Source: Athripsodes cinereus (taxonomy: Eukaryota > Arthropoda > Insecta > Trichoptera > Leptoceridae). From it: a stretch of DNA of 64,000 nt. The stretch covers positions 14,837,384 to 14,901,383 of the forward strand of contig OX388317.1 in the NCBI GenBank assembly GCA_947579605.1, read 5' to 3'. The notes beneath the pieces are model-generated. The model had not been told where the DNA came from and ran no database searches. It was given only the letters and a program-made list of their open reading frames with translations. Below are positions 1 to 10,140 of the stretch, piece after piece. A program made the translations under genes and the position numbers. Every line of letters starts with the position of its first letter. Position 1 is the first letter of the stretch.

Positions 1-64
1 TAAACATGAATATTACAGAGCCTCTATTCAGTGGACATCTGCATTTTACACGATATGTTTTTCA

Positions 65-310
65 TATTTACGCGAGGCTTTTCAAAAAGGTGAAGTTTGT
101 TGGTTGTAACTTTTTAATTTTCTGCAGATGATTGAAAAAGCGCATAACTTTATGAAATTGTGTAAAAGTTAATAATGATGAGTGACTTCTCCTGAACAGT
201 AGCGTTTTCAACTTGGTCCTAAATGTGGTGATGGACTGATTCTCTTTGAGGTCTGCGAGCAATCTGTTCCATGCAGTAATAAAAAATCTATTCAGCTCCT
301 GCATTTTTTC
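65..310 (-). pseudogene. CR1/L2-like LINE, C-terminal end of reverse transcriptase ORF
   Basis: A reading frame on the minus strand carries the motif WNRLLADLKENQSI followed by FRTKLKTLL. This matches the extreme C-terminus of CR1/L2-type LINE proteins (general form WNSLP..L....S...FK..LK..L). Only the last 80 or so codons are present; no RT catalytic motif is found nearby, so this is a 5'-truncated copy. The family is named from the C-terminal motif only, so the clade is tentative. Confidence 0.6.
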
Positions 311-404
311 ATTTACTAATGGAATTTTTAAAATGGAGAAAAAAAAATTATAAGTATTTGAAAAAAAATCGTTTTCAATGTCATATTTCGTAGGTATGAT
401 TAAA

Positions 405-570
405 CATCATCATCATCATTGCCCTCAACGCTCCTTTCGGGAGCACAGGGCAGAAATTAACTTCCTCCATTCAGAGCGTCTCTGTGCCAATCACGTCATC
501 TCTTCCCACGACATTCCCTGCGCTCTGATGTCTTTGTCATAGAAACGGGGTATTGTGAAAGAGGGACTGG
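405..570 (-). mobile_element. RTE-type LINE 3' end fragment with (GAT)n tail
   Basis: The + strand opens with five CAT triplets at 406-420, which is the (ATG)n tail of a minus-strand LINE. It is followed by sequence closely matching the copies at 2441-2910 and 11831-12273 (CCCTCAACGCTCC, GGGAGCACAGGGCAGAAA, CACGACATTCCCTGCGCTC). About 165 bp are retained and no frame is open throughout. It is the most truncated of the well-conserved members of this family in the window. Confidence 0.75.
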
Positions 571-2302
571 TTAATACATGATAAATATAATTATAATCTA
601 TAATATTTTCAACCGATGTTTAGAATGAGTATTTAATGTTGGGTCGACTGAAAGTAAAAACCGAATGGGACAAACCTGCTTTTCATTAACTTTTCCGTTA
701 CATAAATTTTACCATAAACTTTTTTATTTGCAAAATTATACTTTAAGAATTAATTTGATTTGATAAGATTGACTGATTCATGAAATATGATCAATTTCTT
801 CATTGCATGAAACATAGAGAAACGTTGAACATTTTAATAAAATAATAGAAATTTTATTTTTATGCGTGGAATGGAAAATGGTAAAAAATAACTTTTCTCA
901 TTTACACGAAAAGTTTTTGTCCTGTTTTACATGAATAGGTACCTATGTACTTACTGAAATTATTGAGAATGTAAAATAAATGAAAACATCCCAGACATTT
1001 TAATAATTACAAACCTACACGTGCTGAAAAGGATGAATTTTGGATGGCCTTGAGAGAATAGAAAAGAACGATCTTATTTTCTAACTATTTCCGATTATTG
1101 ATTTTCGATTAATAATTAGGTAAGTATATTTAATAAAATTCGCGATTAACATACCTACGTAATAATTACATTTTGAAAAATTAACGATTATCATGTGTGT
1201 CCGTACGTTTTCGTTCCGTTAGCGATTGAATTTCAGACGACGTTGCAAGCAAGTGTCAATTTCATTGCTAAGATACACAATAGTTACGAAAATTGTCACT
1301 TTGGCGCAACGTCGTCTATACTCGAACGATTGGAACACGAAAACGTAACGCTAAAATGTGTTTTTACTCAAGTCCCAGCACCATAAAAGAACGCTCGACC
1401 CGCCACGAATACAATGCATGAGATCGTGTACATTTTACCTGCCATTTATTTATAGTACATGATGCTTTCGCTGGACGCATCGGCTCCCCTCATAATTATG
1501 ATCAAGCATTGAATGAGATATAATGATTCTCTTACGATCTGTATTATTGTGATTATCTTTTTTTTGCCAATTTGTCCTTATCTACTGCATAAGTATCTGT
1601 GGTATTTTCCACATCTGAAATATTTGAGTTTTATTAAACTATGTTTTATTAATATTTTTCCCAACAACTTTTGAAATATCTTTATTGTTTTGGTCTGTTG
1701 TTAAGTAAGTCGACATTGCTAACTGAATTTGATAAAGAGAGTAATTTGTGTAAATTATATTTTTTTACAAATTTTGTTGGTAAGTATAGTATTCTAATTT
1801 AAATAAAAGGCCGTCATCTGTTCATTGAACAAGGAATTGTCTGGGTCTTTCATAAATTTGTCACAGTTGAACGATTCACTCAAATATTTAAATCAGTACC
1901 AAATAAAATATGCGATGTTATTTTTCCCAGATAAACGTTTGCGTAGTTGCGTATTTGAAGTAAAAAATTAAATTTTTAGAGTTTTAGTTTTTTTTAACAG
2001 TTTTACTTTATCCAGAAACTAATTAAAATTGAAAAAAAAATGTCTGAGAAGTCTATTTCTTTTGTTCTGAAACGTAGCTATATTTCTTACGATAATTCGA
2101 ATATGAGGTTTTAGAATTAAATTTAAGAAGCGAATTGTCCTCCATTTCAATGTCTAGTGGATCTTCAATGTTTCAAAGGTAATTCCAAATGATAACTGAA
2201 ATAAGTGATTACTGACACATGATAACATTATATTACGTTAACAATACATATTTATTGAATTTCGACTTTTCCGTTTAAACCAATCTTTCTAAGAATAAAG
2301 GT
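571..2302. other. AT-rich DNA without recognised gene
   Basis: No ORF with recognisable similarity, RNA gene or element boundary was found, apart from the imperfect inverted repeat at 1205-1346 listed separately. Short ORFs here are the length expected by chance. Confidence 0.6.
1205..1346. repeat. Imperfect foldback, arms about 65-70 bp
   Basis: ACGTTTTCGT (1205-1214) pairs with ACGAAAACGT (1337-1346), and AGACGACGTTGC (1235-1246) pairs with GCAACGTCGTCT (1306-1317). Both pairs share one centre near 1276, so the whole segment can fold as a long imperfect hairpin. The sequence is richer in CG dinucleotides than its surroundings. It overlaps a 63-codon ORF (1195-1386) that has no recognisable similarity. 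It could be a small foldback element or a hairpin-RNA source. Confidence 0.55.
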
Positions 2303-2339
2303 AATTATCAAATAAAATAAAATAAATATTTATTATTTT

Positions 2340-2440
2340 TGTTTTATGTTACTGTTGAGTAAGACTAACGCACGACCGGTTTCGCGGACTCCGAGTTCGC
2401 ATCATCAGGTACTGATCTATACTCACAGTAACATAAAACA
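2340..2440 (-). ncRNA. Hammerhead-ribozyme-like motif (type I arrangement), putative
   Basis: Read on the minus strand: a long stem I (16 bp perfect, then an internal loop, then GUAC with GUGC), CUGAUGA (2408-2402), one extra U (2401), a GCG/CGC stem II closing a loop of about 11 nt, GAA (2383-2381), the palindrome ACCGGU (2380-2375) as a minimal stem III, and C (2374) in the cleavage position. This is the order and core of a type I hammerhead, which is known from Penelope-like retroelements and some insect satellites. The extra U between A9 and stem II is non-canonical and may reduce or abolish activity. The function is inferred, not shown. Confidence 0.4.
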
Positions 2441-2910
2441 TCATCATCATCTCGCCCTCAACGCTCCTCTCGGGAGCACAGGGCAGAAACCAGCTTCCTC
2501 CATTCAGAGCGTCTCTGCGCCAAATGCGTCACCTCTTTCCACGACATTCCCTGCGCTCTGATATCGGTGTCATAGGAACGGTGTATTGTGAAAGAGGGAC
2601 GCCCGGGCCGACGGAACCCCTGCGGACGGAAGAACAGTGCTCTTTTTGGCCAACTATCATTGGGCATTCTCAAAACATGTCCCAGCCAGGACCATCGTCT
2701 CTCCTGTATTACGGAGATTACAGGTCTCTGCTGGGTGCGCCGGCGCTCAGCATCATTTGTAACATGTTCATACCATTTGACACCCAAAATCCTTCTAAGA
2801 CACTTGTTTTCAAAGCTTAGTATCTTCCGCTCTTGAGCCTTGGTTAAGTGCCAAGACTCACAGCCATATAGAAGGATTGGGATGATGCACGCATTGAACA
2901 AGCGACAAGC
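2441..2910 (-). pseudogene. RTE-type LINE, C-terminal fragment
   Basis: The minus-strand frame (ATG reading 2931-2458) contains LYGCESW, ILSFENKCLRRILG, SWLGHVLRMP and GFRRPGRPSF, then WKEVTHLAQRRSEWRKLV. This is the typical post-RT tail of RTE-related LINEs. The last codons are followed by a CAT/ATG triplet tail at 2440-2451. The copy is 5'-truncated and lies between two copies of AACATAAAACA (2430-2440, 2911-2921), an 11-bp target duplication. The frame stays open for about 150 codons, so it is fairly young. The close relative at 11831-12273 is in the opposite orientation. Confidence 0.85.
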
Positions 2911-3270
2911 AACATAAAACAATAATAACAAATATTTATTTTATTTGATAATTTAAAATGAAGTGTTACAAACAATGATATAGGTAATTGTTTATTACTT
3001 CCAGAGCTTTGAGATGCATGGTTGACAAGTAAATGATTAGTTTATCGATACGTATTTACGGATAGATGATTTATTAGATAAATTTCAGAATAGATGACGT
3101 GGTTAGTTAAAGGTTTGTTAGATTTGTAAAATTAAGAGTACTTCTTCTAGAAATTCGGAGTACATTTTAAAGTTTTTATTTATAAATTATAAATCTTCCC
3201 TTTTCTTTACCATTATTTATTTGAAAACTAGGAGAAAATACAAGTTTTTTTAGAATAGTTTTAAGCTCAT

Positions 3271-3293
3271 ATATTTTTTTTTTTTTTTTTTTA

Positions 3294-3328
<35 letters not shown>

Positions 3329-3493
3329 AAAGATATATCTGGGTTTTGTTATAAACCCAAATACAACCTTATACACCTTTCACACTAAGCTAAAAGCTTG
3401 TGCCGTGAAAGGGGAGTTTGCCGGCACCTGGGATCGAACCACGGACCCCTTGTTCTGAAGGCCGAGACTCTACCTCCAGGCTACCGACGTACT
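3271..3493 (-). mobile_element. tRNA-derived SINE, copy 1
   Basis: On the minus strand the element starts near CGTCGGTAGCC. It has a Pol III A-box-like stretch TAGCCTGGAGGTAGAG and a B box GGTTCGATCCC (+ strand GGGATCGAACC, 3430-3440). The body follows (CCTTTCAC/GTGAAAGG hairpin, TTTGGGTTTATAAC) and the copy ends in GATATATCTTTTTT plus a long A tract (the + strand poly-T at about 3272-3320). The other copies in the window are at 4490-4611, 46883-46980, 47495-47686 and 62333-62520. It is non-coding and presumably mobilised by a LINE. Confidence 0.85.
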
Positions 3494-4184
3494 TTTTTTT
3501 ACACGTATTTACACAATTTACACGTATATCTCTCTCTGTAGCAATCCAAAAGATGTGTGGTATTTTTAGGTATGTTATAATCAATTTAAATACTTATATT
3601 TGTGTAGTCGAATGTTCTAACTTAGAGATATTGCATCAATTTAGTGAAACATAATAATAATAATATAATGTTCCATAACAGTTACTAAAACCAGAAAATA
3701 CCTAGGTAATATCAATTCATGTCGAAACTTTCCAATAAGAAACTATTTGCGGTGCTAAATACTACTTTATTACATACTATTCTAATTATATTACTACTAA
3801 CTTACATACACAGATACATACTTCGGTTTCCGATATACCTACTCGAATCACTACAATTGCTTTGTATTAGATACCAATGTTCATATACATACCTACCTAA
3901 TAATTAGAGAACACACATCCTCAAGTTTGTATGAAACAATCACGCCATAATAATAAGAAGGCTAATTTTCCATTGTAAAGCAATATCTATAATTGAACAT
4001 GGCTGTTTACTCATCTTGGTTTAATATTGAGACAAATATGTATATATTTTGGGAAAAGTTATAAATACGATATATTTTGGTGGACGTCTGCAATTTTTAT
4101 GAGTTTCGTATGATCATTTGGGTAGCTACTTCAAGCGTTTAAGATTCTTATTGACACTGCTTAATACTTTTTACTATTTTAGAA
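3494..4184. other. AT-rich DNA without recognised gene
   Basis: No element boundaries, RNA genes or ORFs with recognisable content were seen between SINE copy 1 and the LINE fragment that follows. Confidence 0.55.
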
Positions 4185-4465
4185 TGCTCGCAAAGATTGT
4201 AATATTCACCATATGCATGCGCCGTGTTCTAGAGTACTTTGGGCACATCGAACGGAGAGGACCAGACAACCTGGAGAGGCTTGTTCTGACTGGAAGTGTG
4301 GAGAGCAATAGAGCTAGAGAGCGCCTCAATGAGATGGAGTAAGGGGGCAAAAGGGGGGACCTTGCATGAGGCGCTGCGAAGAGCGGAGGATCGGAGTTGC
4401 TGGAAGCATTTTGTCCACACCTATACAAATGATGGTCATGATCCTCAGACAACAAAGAAGATTGA
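4185..4465 (+). pseudogene. LINE 3' end fragment (RTE/L1-like C-terminus), frameshifted
   Basis: The + frame reads VLEYFGHIERRGPDNLERLVLTG, then after a shift of frame near 4330 continues as HEALRRAEDRSCWKHFV and HDPQTTKK. This is the common LINE C-terminal pattern in which GHI.RR..D.LE.LVLTG is followed by AL.RAEDR..W. At least one frameshift and no RT core mean a dead fragment. The family differs from that at 2441-2910. Confidence 0.7.
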
Positions 4466-4489
4466 ATATTTATTTAAATACTTAAATGT

Positions 4490-4611
4490 TTTTTTTAAAT
4501 GATGTATCTGGATTTTTGTTATAAACCCAAATACATCTTAATGCACCTGGGATCGATCCCCTACCTCATGTTCATGAGGCCAAGACTCTACCTCCAGGAT
4601 ACCGACGAGCT
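4490..4611 (-). mobile_element. tRNA-derived SINE, copy 2, internally deleted
   Basis: It has both ends of the SINE: GATGTATCTGGATTTTTGTT and ATAAACCCAAATACA at the 3' side, and the B box (+ strand GGGATCGATCCC) and A box (+ strand CTCTACCTCCAGGATA) at the tRNA side. The middle of the body (the GTGAAAGG hairpin) is missing, giving about 120 bp instead of about 190. Confidence 0.75.
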
Positions 4612-5461
4612 GCATGTATGTAAATTAAACAAAATCTTTAAGTTATTAAGTTTGATTTTTATAATGAGCTCAGTATTGCATTGTCATAATGTCCATAATG
4701 AACAAATATCGTTCGAAAACGTTCTGACCTTTAAACGAAGTTAAGTGGAAGCAAAACAATGTTTTGTAATATTTTATTATTTAATAATAATAAATGTCTT
4801 CTTATAAACCCCTAGTTTCCCTCTCCATGTAGTGTTTAAAGGAACATCAAAAGGGAAAATAACAAGACAAATATTATGTATGTATTCTATGTAAACTTCA
4901 ATATCACGTCTTACTTTAGTACCTTAATTATTTGCATTAAAACCGATACTGATATATTAGTATTAATTATACTTAATGATTCCTATTTACCGTGGAAATA
5001 CCTCCACAAACGGAAAACCATTGAAGATAAACTATATACGTATCGTGTACCTCAATTATTATTATTACTATTAATAAGTACCCCATACAAATCTACCATT
5101 ATGTGAAAATAAACAGTATAGAGATATGTATGTACATAATAATACATACATATTATAATGTTTGAGGTAATTCCAGATTGTATCTCGCCTTCATTGTTGT
5201 TCCGTACATAATCCCCTATAAATCCATTCGAACATAATAATAACGATAATATAAATTGTTCAAGCACTTAATCAGAATTTTAAACAAATTCCTTTAGAAA
5301 TCTACAAACGTAGATATATTTACATAGGTACCTTTAAAAATAATAATAATAATAATTACTCGTATTATTTAGATAGACAATCCTACTATGTAACAGAGTT
5401 AATGATAGGTCGTACTCCGAACTAAAAACACGATTTTAGAAAAACTGGAATTAAAAAATAC
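4612..5461. other. AT-rich DNA without recognised gene
   Basis: Only short ORFs and AAT trinucleotide runs (near 5339-5357) occur. Nothing recognisable on either strand. Confidence 0.55.
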
Positions 5462-5889
5462 TTAACCCAGACAGTCCTGAAAAAAAATTTTTTTTCGGAT
5501 GGTCGTGATTTTTTAATATGTGGTAGTTGTATATGTAAAAATGTAGTAAAAAATAATAAAAAAAAAAATTCTTCAATTTTTAAAGTTTTATTGAAAAATA
5601 TTTAGTGTTCGTTTAAACGTACAATAGGAACATACACCACCTAAATACGAGTATATGAAAAAATGACAAAATCTTTGAAAATGTTGATTTATTTGTATTA
5701 TTTTATTTCTGATGATTTGCCAACAGGCAAAGTGTACATACAGAGTGTCCCGAGAAGAAAGGTCAGGCGGAAGTCTTGAGATAGAGCACCCTTGAGGCTA
5801 TCAGAATACTCCAATATATGTACCTACCGCGATGTTTTTGAGTTTTCGAGCAAATTTTATTCGTATTTTTTGTAAAACTTACAAGACAT

Positions 5890-6465
5890 AAGTGGTCATC
5901 ACACATCGCATCACATCTTCTTCCCCTTGTCCTAGTTGGGTCGGGGGCCCATTGCGCCAAGGTTCCTCCTCCTGAGATCCCTGTCCACCGCTGTTTCCAG
6001 GACATCTGGCCACTCCAAACCAAGTCACACGTGTTCGACACCTGCCTTTGCCAACTTCTTCTAGAGCGGCCCGCTGGTCTTCTGCCCTCTCTTACAGCCT
6101 CCAAAGATCTAAGTGGTAATATGTCTTCCGGCATGCGGAGCACGTGACCCAGCCATCGCAACTGCGACCTCTTTATATGCAGGAATACTGGTTCCACCTT
6201 GAGAGCCTCACGAACTTACGTATACCTTATACGGTCTCTCAATGACATCTCAGCCACTTCCATGAGGAACCGCATTTCCGCTGCCTGTAACCTTGATCTC
6301 ACGCTCTCCATAAGCATCCAAATCTGGTGTCGGATAGGCCGGTATATTTTATTAAATATGGTCATTTTTGTCCGAGAATTCTACTCCTAGGTATTTTAAT
6401 GTCGAGATCTGTTCCAGTTGGGCCGTAACATATCCTTCATAATTGGGTACTCCGTAGAATACGAC
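5890..6465 (-). pseudogene. LINE 3' end fragment inside the piggyBac-like remnant
   Basis: Minus-strand frames give LEQISTLKYLGVEFSDKN (the post-RT FKYLG motif), then after frame changes SLRDRIRKFVRL and SQLRWLGHVLRMPEDILPLRSL with RRPAGRSRRSW, and a C-terminal TRTRGRRCDAM. The order is that of a LINE RT thumb and tail. The longest intact stretch is 6197-5763. Several stops and frameshifts separate the parts. It directly abuts the transposase-like peptide at about 6470, so it inserted into that gene. Confidence 0.75.
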
Positions 6466-6474
6466 TACAGGTGG

Positions 6475-6597
6475 AGCTCTTAACCGTGATCTAGGTAAAT
6501 TATGCAGAGACATTTCATCTTCATCTGTATTGTAATCGCATGCATTGTCGGGTGGAAGCATAAAAATGTACATCACATCGTTCATTTGCTGGATCAT
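6475..6597 (-). pseudogene. piggyBac transposase, N-terminal fragment
   Basis: A 41-residue peptide starting at an ATG contains LPPDNACDYNTDEDEMSLHN followed by LPRSRLRA. piggyBac-domain proteins commonly carry an acidic PP..., TDEDSGDED, NLPG.LRA segment near the N-terminus, and this fits well. The frame then runs into LINE sequence, and the catalytic DDE domain is not detectable on the far side, so the gene is dead. The assignment rests on the peptide together with the TTAA-bounded ends. Confidence 0.6.
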
Positions 6598-7188
6598 CCT
6601 CTTTAAGTATAGTCAATATTTCATTAACAGTCAATGTAGACGTAAAAAAATATCAAATTGAGAATCAAAAATGATAATGAAATATGATTGCGACCGTACA
6701 CATATACTTGGAAATTAGTATTGACAAAATAGACTGCGATATATCCATATTATATTATTATGACAATTAGTACTACAGATGTCACGGGTATGTTCCGGTT
6801 GTACGATTAAACGTACACCAATTTTTGGATGGTGATAAGTATTGCAAATTAAAAGTTATTTGATATTTCAATTCGCACTATCAATAATTGCATATTTTAA
6901 TATAAGGAAATCATAATAATAATTAAAATATTTAAAAATAAATAAGGTTTCTCGACCTGAAGATGGCAGCGACATTGTTATAAAATTAATTGCTGAGTAC
7001 AAATCTCTAAAACACGCCCACTTATTCGAACTGACAGTTATAAACTAATAGATGTTATAAAATATGTCTCTCTTATGCAACTAAACTAGCAAAATCATCC
7101 TTATTATTTTTTACTAAAGCAGGAACATCACGTGAACAAGTGATCGACAAGTGTTCGATAAAACGTACAGCCGGCTTATCTGGGTTAA

Positions 7189-8019
7189 TATCGTCAAAAA
7201 TTAGATTTTTCAATGTTTAGTCGAAATTGTTGTATTTACAGAATTAAATGATTTAAAGGTTTGAAATTCTTGCATCTCAAATTCATCGATGAGGTTTACT
7301 ACCACATTAAATGCTTTAATTTTTTGTTGGCATGGAGAAGCCAGCTTGCATGTTTATTTAATGCAGTTGAATTGCTGACCCCACTGGTAGGATATGCCGC
7401 GATAATATCGTAGTAAAAGTAGTAGCATTTATAGAACATTCACCCTGTTTTTGCATATTTATTTATTTATTTACTCTACAGAGACACACACAGAGAGTTG
7501 ACAAAACATTCATAAAATAAGAAAAAAAGACACATTGATCTGGTCAGGCCAACCCCCCAATTAAGCGTGTCTACATCATGCACGTTCAAATAAAATTATA
7601 CAAAAAAAAAAACATACATAAGGGTAAAAACTAACCAATGCAAGTCCAGTAAAACATATGTTACTCATTTCTGTTGACGATTGTCATTTTCAAGCGCAAC
7701 TCTGTATTTGAAAGATAAACAGGTATGGAAAATACCTATTTTTTTTCGACTGCACGATACCATACTACTTTCGCCATAACTGAAAATCGACTTCCAACTT
7801 GGCTATTCAAAACTCTACTTTGAGCGTACTTCAACCATTTCTGTTCTTTTAGTTCATGATCAGACCATCTAGCCTGAAGTGTTTAAATAATTTCCTGCCT
7901 ACCTTTGATCGCTGCTCTAAAAAATTTCTTATCTGCCTTGAAAAAAAACGACTGAAAACATCAAATACAATAAGATGTAGGTAATTATTATAGAAGATAT
8001 ATATTATCACAATACACCA
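7189..8019. other. AT-rich DNA; possible LINE tail
   Basis: No gene seen. ATTTATTTATTTATTT at 7457-7472 followed by ACTCTACAGAGACACAC could be the (TAAA)n tail and 3' UTR of a minus-strand LINE, but no coding part was recognised. Confidence 0.45.
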
Positions 8020-8158
8020 TTTCTATGACATCCTAGTGCTAGGACAATGTCGAGGGAAGTGGTAATTCAATTGGCATAGAGACGCTCTGAATGAAGGAGG
8101 CTGGTTTCTGTCCTGCGTTTCCGAGAGTCCAAGGGACGATGATGATGATGATGATGAT
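8020..8158 (+). mobile_element. RTE-type LINE 3' end fragment with (GAT)n tail
   Basis: The same family as 2441-2910: it keeps the equivalents of ACACCGTTCCTATGACA, AGAGACGCTCTGAATG and GAGGCTGGTTTCTG, and ends in about six GAT triplets at 8138-8157. Around 140 bp, too degenerate to translate. Confidence 0.7.
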
Positions 8159-8609
8159 TTACTTAAATTCAATCCAATGTTACCTTATAATCTTACAAAC
8201 CTAAACTTTTAGTTCAATATTTCTTATTTGTATAATTAGTACAAAATTCCTAACCAAATCTGGTAAAAAATACACATTAACAGTTCTCTATCCAAGATAT
8301 AAATTATTTCTTCAGCTATTCACATGTAAGATTGTTACTACTCCACTTATGTATACATACTCATTCACTTTGATACGAGTATGTAGTTATTGTTTAAGAT
8401 ACTTCTAAGGTATCAAGAGCGTCAAAGCATTTAATCAATTTCTCTAGAAATTTACTCTTAACTCATTCTCCAAATCTGGTTCCTCGATTAATACAATATG
8501 TAGTGCCTGTTGTTCGAATTATTCTATATATGAAGTTCTAACCCTTTTGACAAAAGTGCAATTATTATTATAAATACAGAGATTTATACCTTTCGTTTTA
8601 TACAGGCTT
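8159..8609. other. AT-rich DNA without recognised gene
   Basis: Nothing recognisable was seen between two LINE fragments. Confidence 0.5.
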
Positions 8610-8830
8610 TGGAGATAGAGCGTTTAGTGTTGCGGGTCCCAGATGTTGGAACAAGCTGCCTCTGTGTCTGCGAGAGGAGGTGAATGGAGAGAGTTTTAAA
8701 AGAGGGCTGAAGACACACCTTTTTGCTGGGAGTTTCGGGTGATGGATACGATATACAGCGCCTTTGAGGTCATGTTATGAGTAAACGGCGCTTTACAAAT
8801 TGTCCATATATATCGTTATTTTGTATTCTC
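8610..8830 (+). pseudogene. CR1/L2-like LINE C-terminus and 3' end
   Basis: The translation reads AFSVAGPRCWNKLPLCLREE then SFKRGLKTHLF, the canonical CR1/L2 C-terminal signature (F...GP..WN.LP..LR......FK..LKTHLF). It is followed by a stop and by GGCGCTTTACAAATTG, which resembles the 3' end of L2-like elements. About 50 codons survive and the RT domain is absent. Confidence 0.75.
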
Positions 8831-9239
8831 AACACCTCTCATTAATATAAATTTGTTATTAAGTTCATATTTACACTTTTTTTAAGGGCATTAACTATGT
8901 AACAATTTCTAGACATTTTAACTTGAAAAGCTCGTCAATGGTGTAGGTACACTGAAATTGAGATAGCGAATTTAAATTCGTGTAGAAAATAAATGTAATA
9001 ATTCAAGTAAAAAAATAAATTAAAAAGTTCTTATTTATCTGGAAGGGTCTTGCACGTTTATAATTATTTTGTCGTCATTAGAACTAACTGTTTTCCTAAT
9101 TATATTTTGGCTCACTATCATAATAGGCAAAAATACTAAGGTTTCAATAGAGTAACAGTAAAAACTGTGGTTTTTCTTTGAATGTTTCTACGGGATAAAA
9201 AAGCATTTGAAAGTTGGTAGTACAATATAACAACGTAGG
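8831..9239. other. AT-rich DNA without recognised gene
   Basis: Nothing recognisable on either strand. Confidence 0.5.
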
Positions 9240-9415
9240 AGTAATAAAAAATGAGATTGTCTCCTCATTGCGGAGCGGGGCATCCCACGAGGGGCGATGT
9301 AATGAATAGCCTGGGCCGCGTCAATTAATGTAAAGCGGCTTGTCTGGGAGCACATTGGGAAAAAGGACCTCCCTCCAAGTAGGTTCGGACTATTAATCAA
9401 GGAGACAATGGTGTT
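9240..9415. other. GC-richer island of unknown nature
   Basis: This stretch is markedly richer in G+C than its flanks (for example TGCGGAGCGGGGCATCCCAC and TAAAGCGGCTTGTCTGGGAG). It overlaps a 70-codon minus-strand ORF (9400-9188) that matches nothing I recognise. It is not repeated elsewhere in the window. It could be a piece of an old element, or a conserved non-coding site that has kept its composition. Confidence 0.35.
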
Positions 9416-10140
9416 TGCCTTTGGGATGCTTGTGGTATATTCACCAATACCTATCTAATGAACTATTCACTGTATCTCTCCTCTCTCTACCAGTGCATAA
9501 CTATATAATACCCTCCCATATACATACATAGCTGGATAGGTATATACCTATTTACTTCTAACTAGGATCATGCTTTTTTAATCATCTTGATCTTATCCCA
9601 AACCGACGAATGAATTTACCTACTGATTTAAGTGGCTGTGTTAAAGAATGATCGCTATAATCAAGATCCATATAATATATCCCTGTAGATATATTGGGTT
9701 ATTCCGTTAATATGTATGAGGGCAAGTGTATATTCTACTCGATATTTTCTCCATACTGGAAATACTGTAATGATTTGTACCTATTCATCTTAGTTTTGTC
9801 AAACAAATCTAAACATAGCATGCGTTGAATAATCGTTTGCGTTTTATCTATGCACACAAAATTTCATACATCTATAGTGAAATTAATTTGCATCCATGTA
9901 ATCAATAAGTTTATTCCTTTATATTCGGAATCACTAAATATGTAGATTTCACAGTTCCCTGCACCTGTCAAATTTCTTTGTAGGACAATCTCAACTGTAT
10001 GACTGATAGTAGACTTCATCTGACTATGTTTAATTTATGGAAATTAAAACGGCTCGTTATAAAACAATTAAAAGTGGTAAATCATTTTTTTTCTAATGTA
10101 AATTGAGAATAGGCAAAAGGTAAAAATAAATATGTAAGTA
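9416..10140. other. AT-rich DNA without recognised gene
   Basis: No ORF, element end or RNA gene recognised. Confidence 0.5.

Larger units (their letters stand above)
2303..2953. repeat. Long palindrome with central ribozyme-like core, split by a LINE insertion
   Basis: The left arm 2303-2355 matches the reverse complement of 2425-2440 joined to 2922-2953. The innermost 16 bp (2340-2355 and 2425-2440) are a perfect match; the outer AT-rich part (AATTATCAAATAAAATAAA...) contains small gaps. The right arm is interrupted by the LINE fragment 2441-2910, flanked by the 11-bp duplication AACATAAAACA (2430-2440 and 2911-2921). Removing the insert restores the symmetry, so the palindrome is older than the LINE. 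The 69-nt centre (2356-2424) is described separately. Confidence 0.8.
5462..7188 (-). mobile_element. piggyBac-like element remnant
   Basis: It is bounded by TTAA on both sides (5462-5465 and 7185-7188), with inverted ends CCCAGACAGTCCTG (left) and CCCAGATAAGCCGG (right, reverse complement); 10 of 14 positions agree. TTAA duplication and CCC-starting ends are the piggyBac hallmark. A 17-bp motif of form GTWCG...AAACGTACA recurs subterminally (about 5608, 6799 and 7154). A minus-strand peptide at 6475-6597 resembles the N-terminus of piggyBac transposase. Most of the transposase is lost, and a LINE 3' end sits inside. Confidence 0.7.

Noticed and set aside
7457..7560. Another LINE 3' end on the minus strand
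   Set aside because: There is a TTTA repeat and a plausible UTR, but no coding part to support it.
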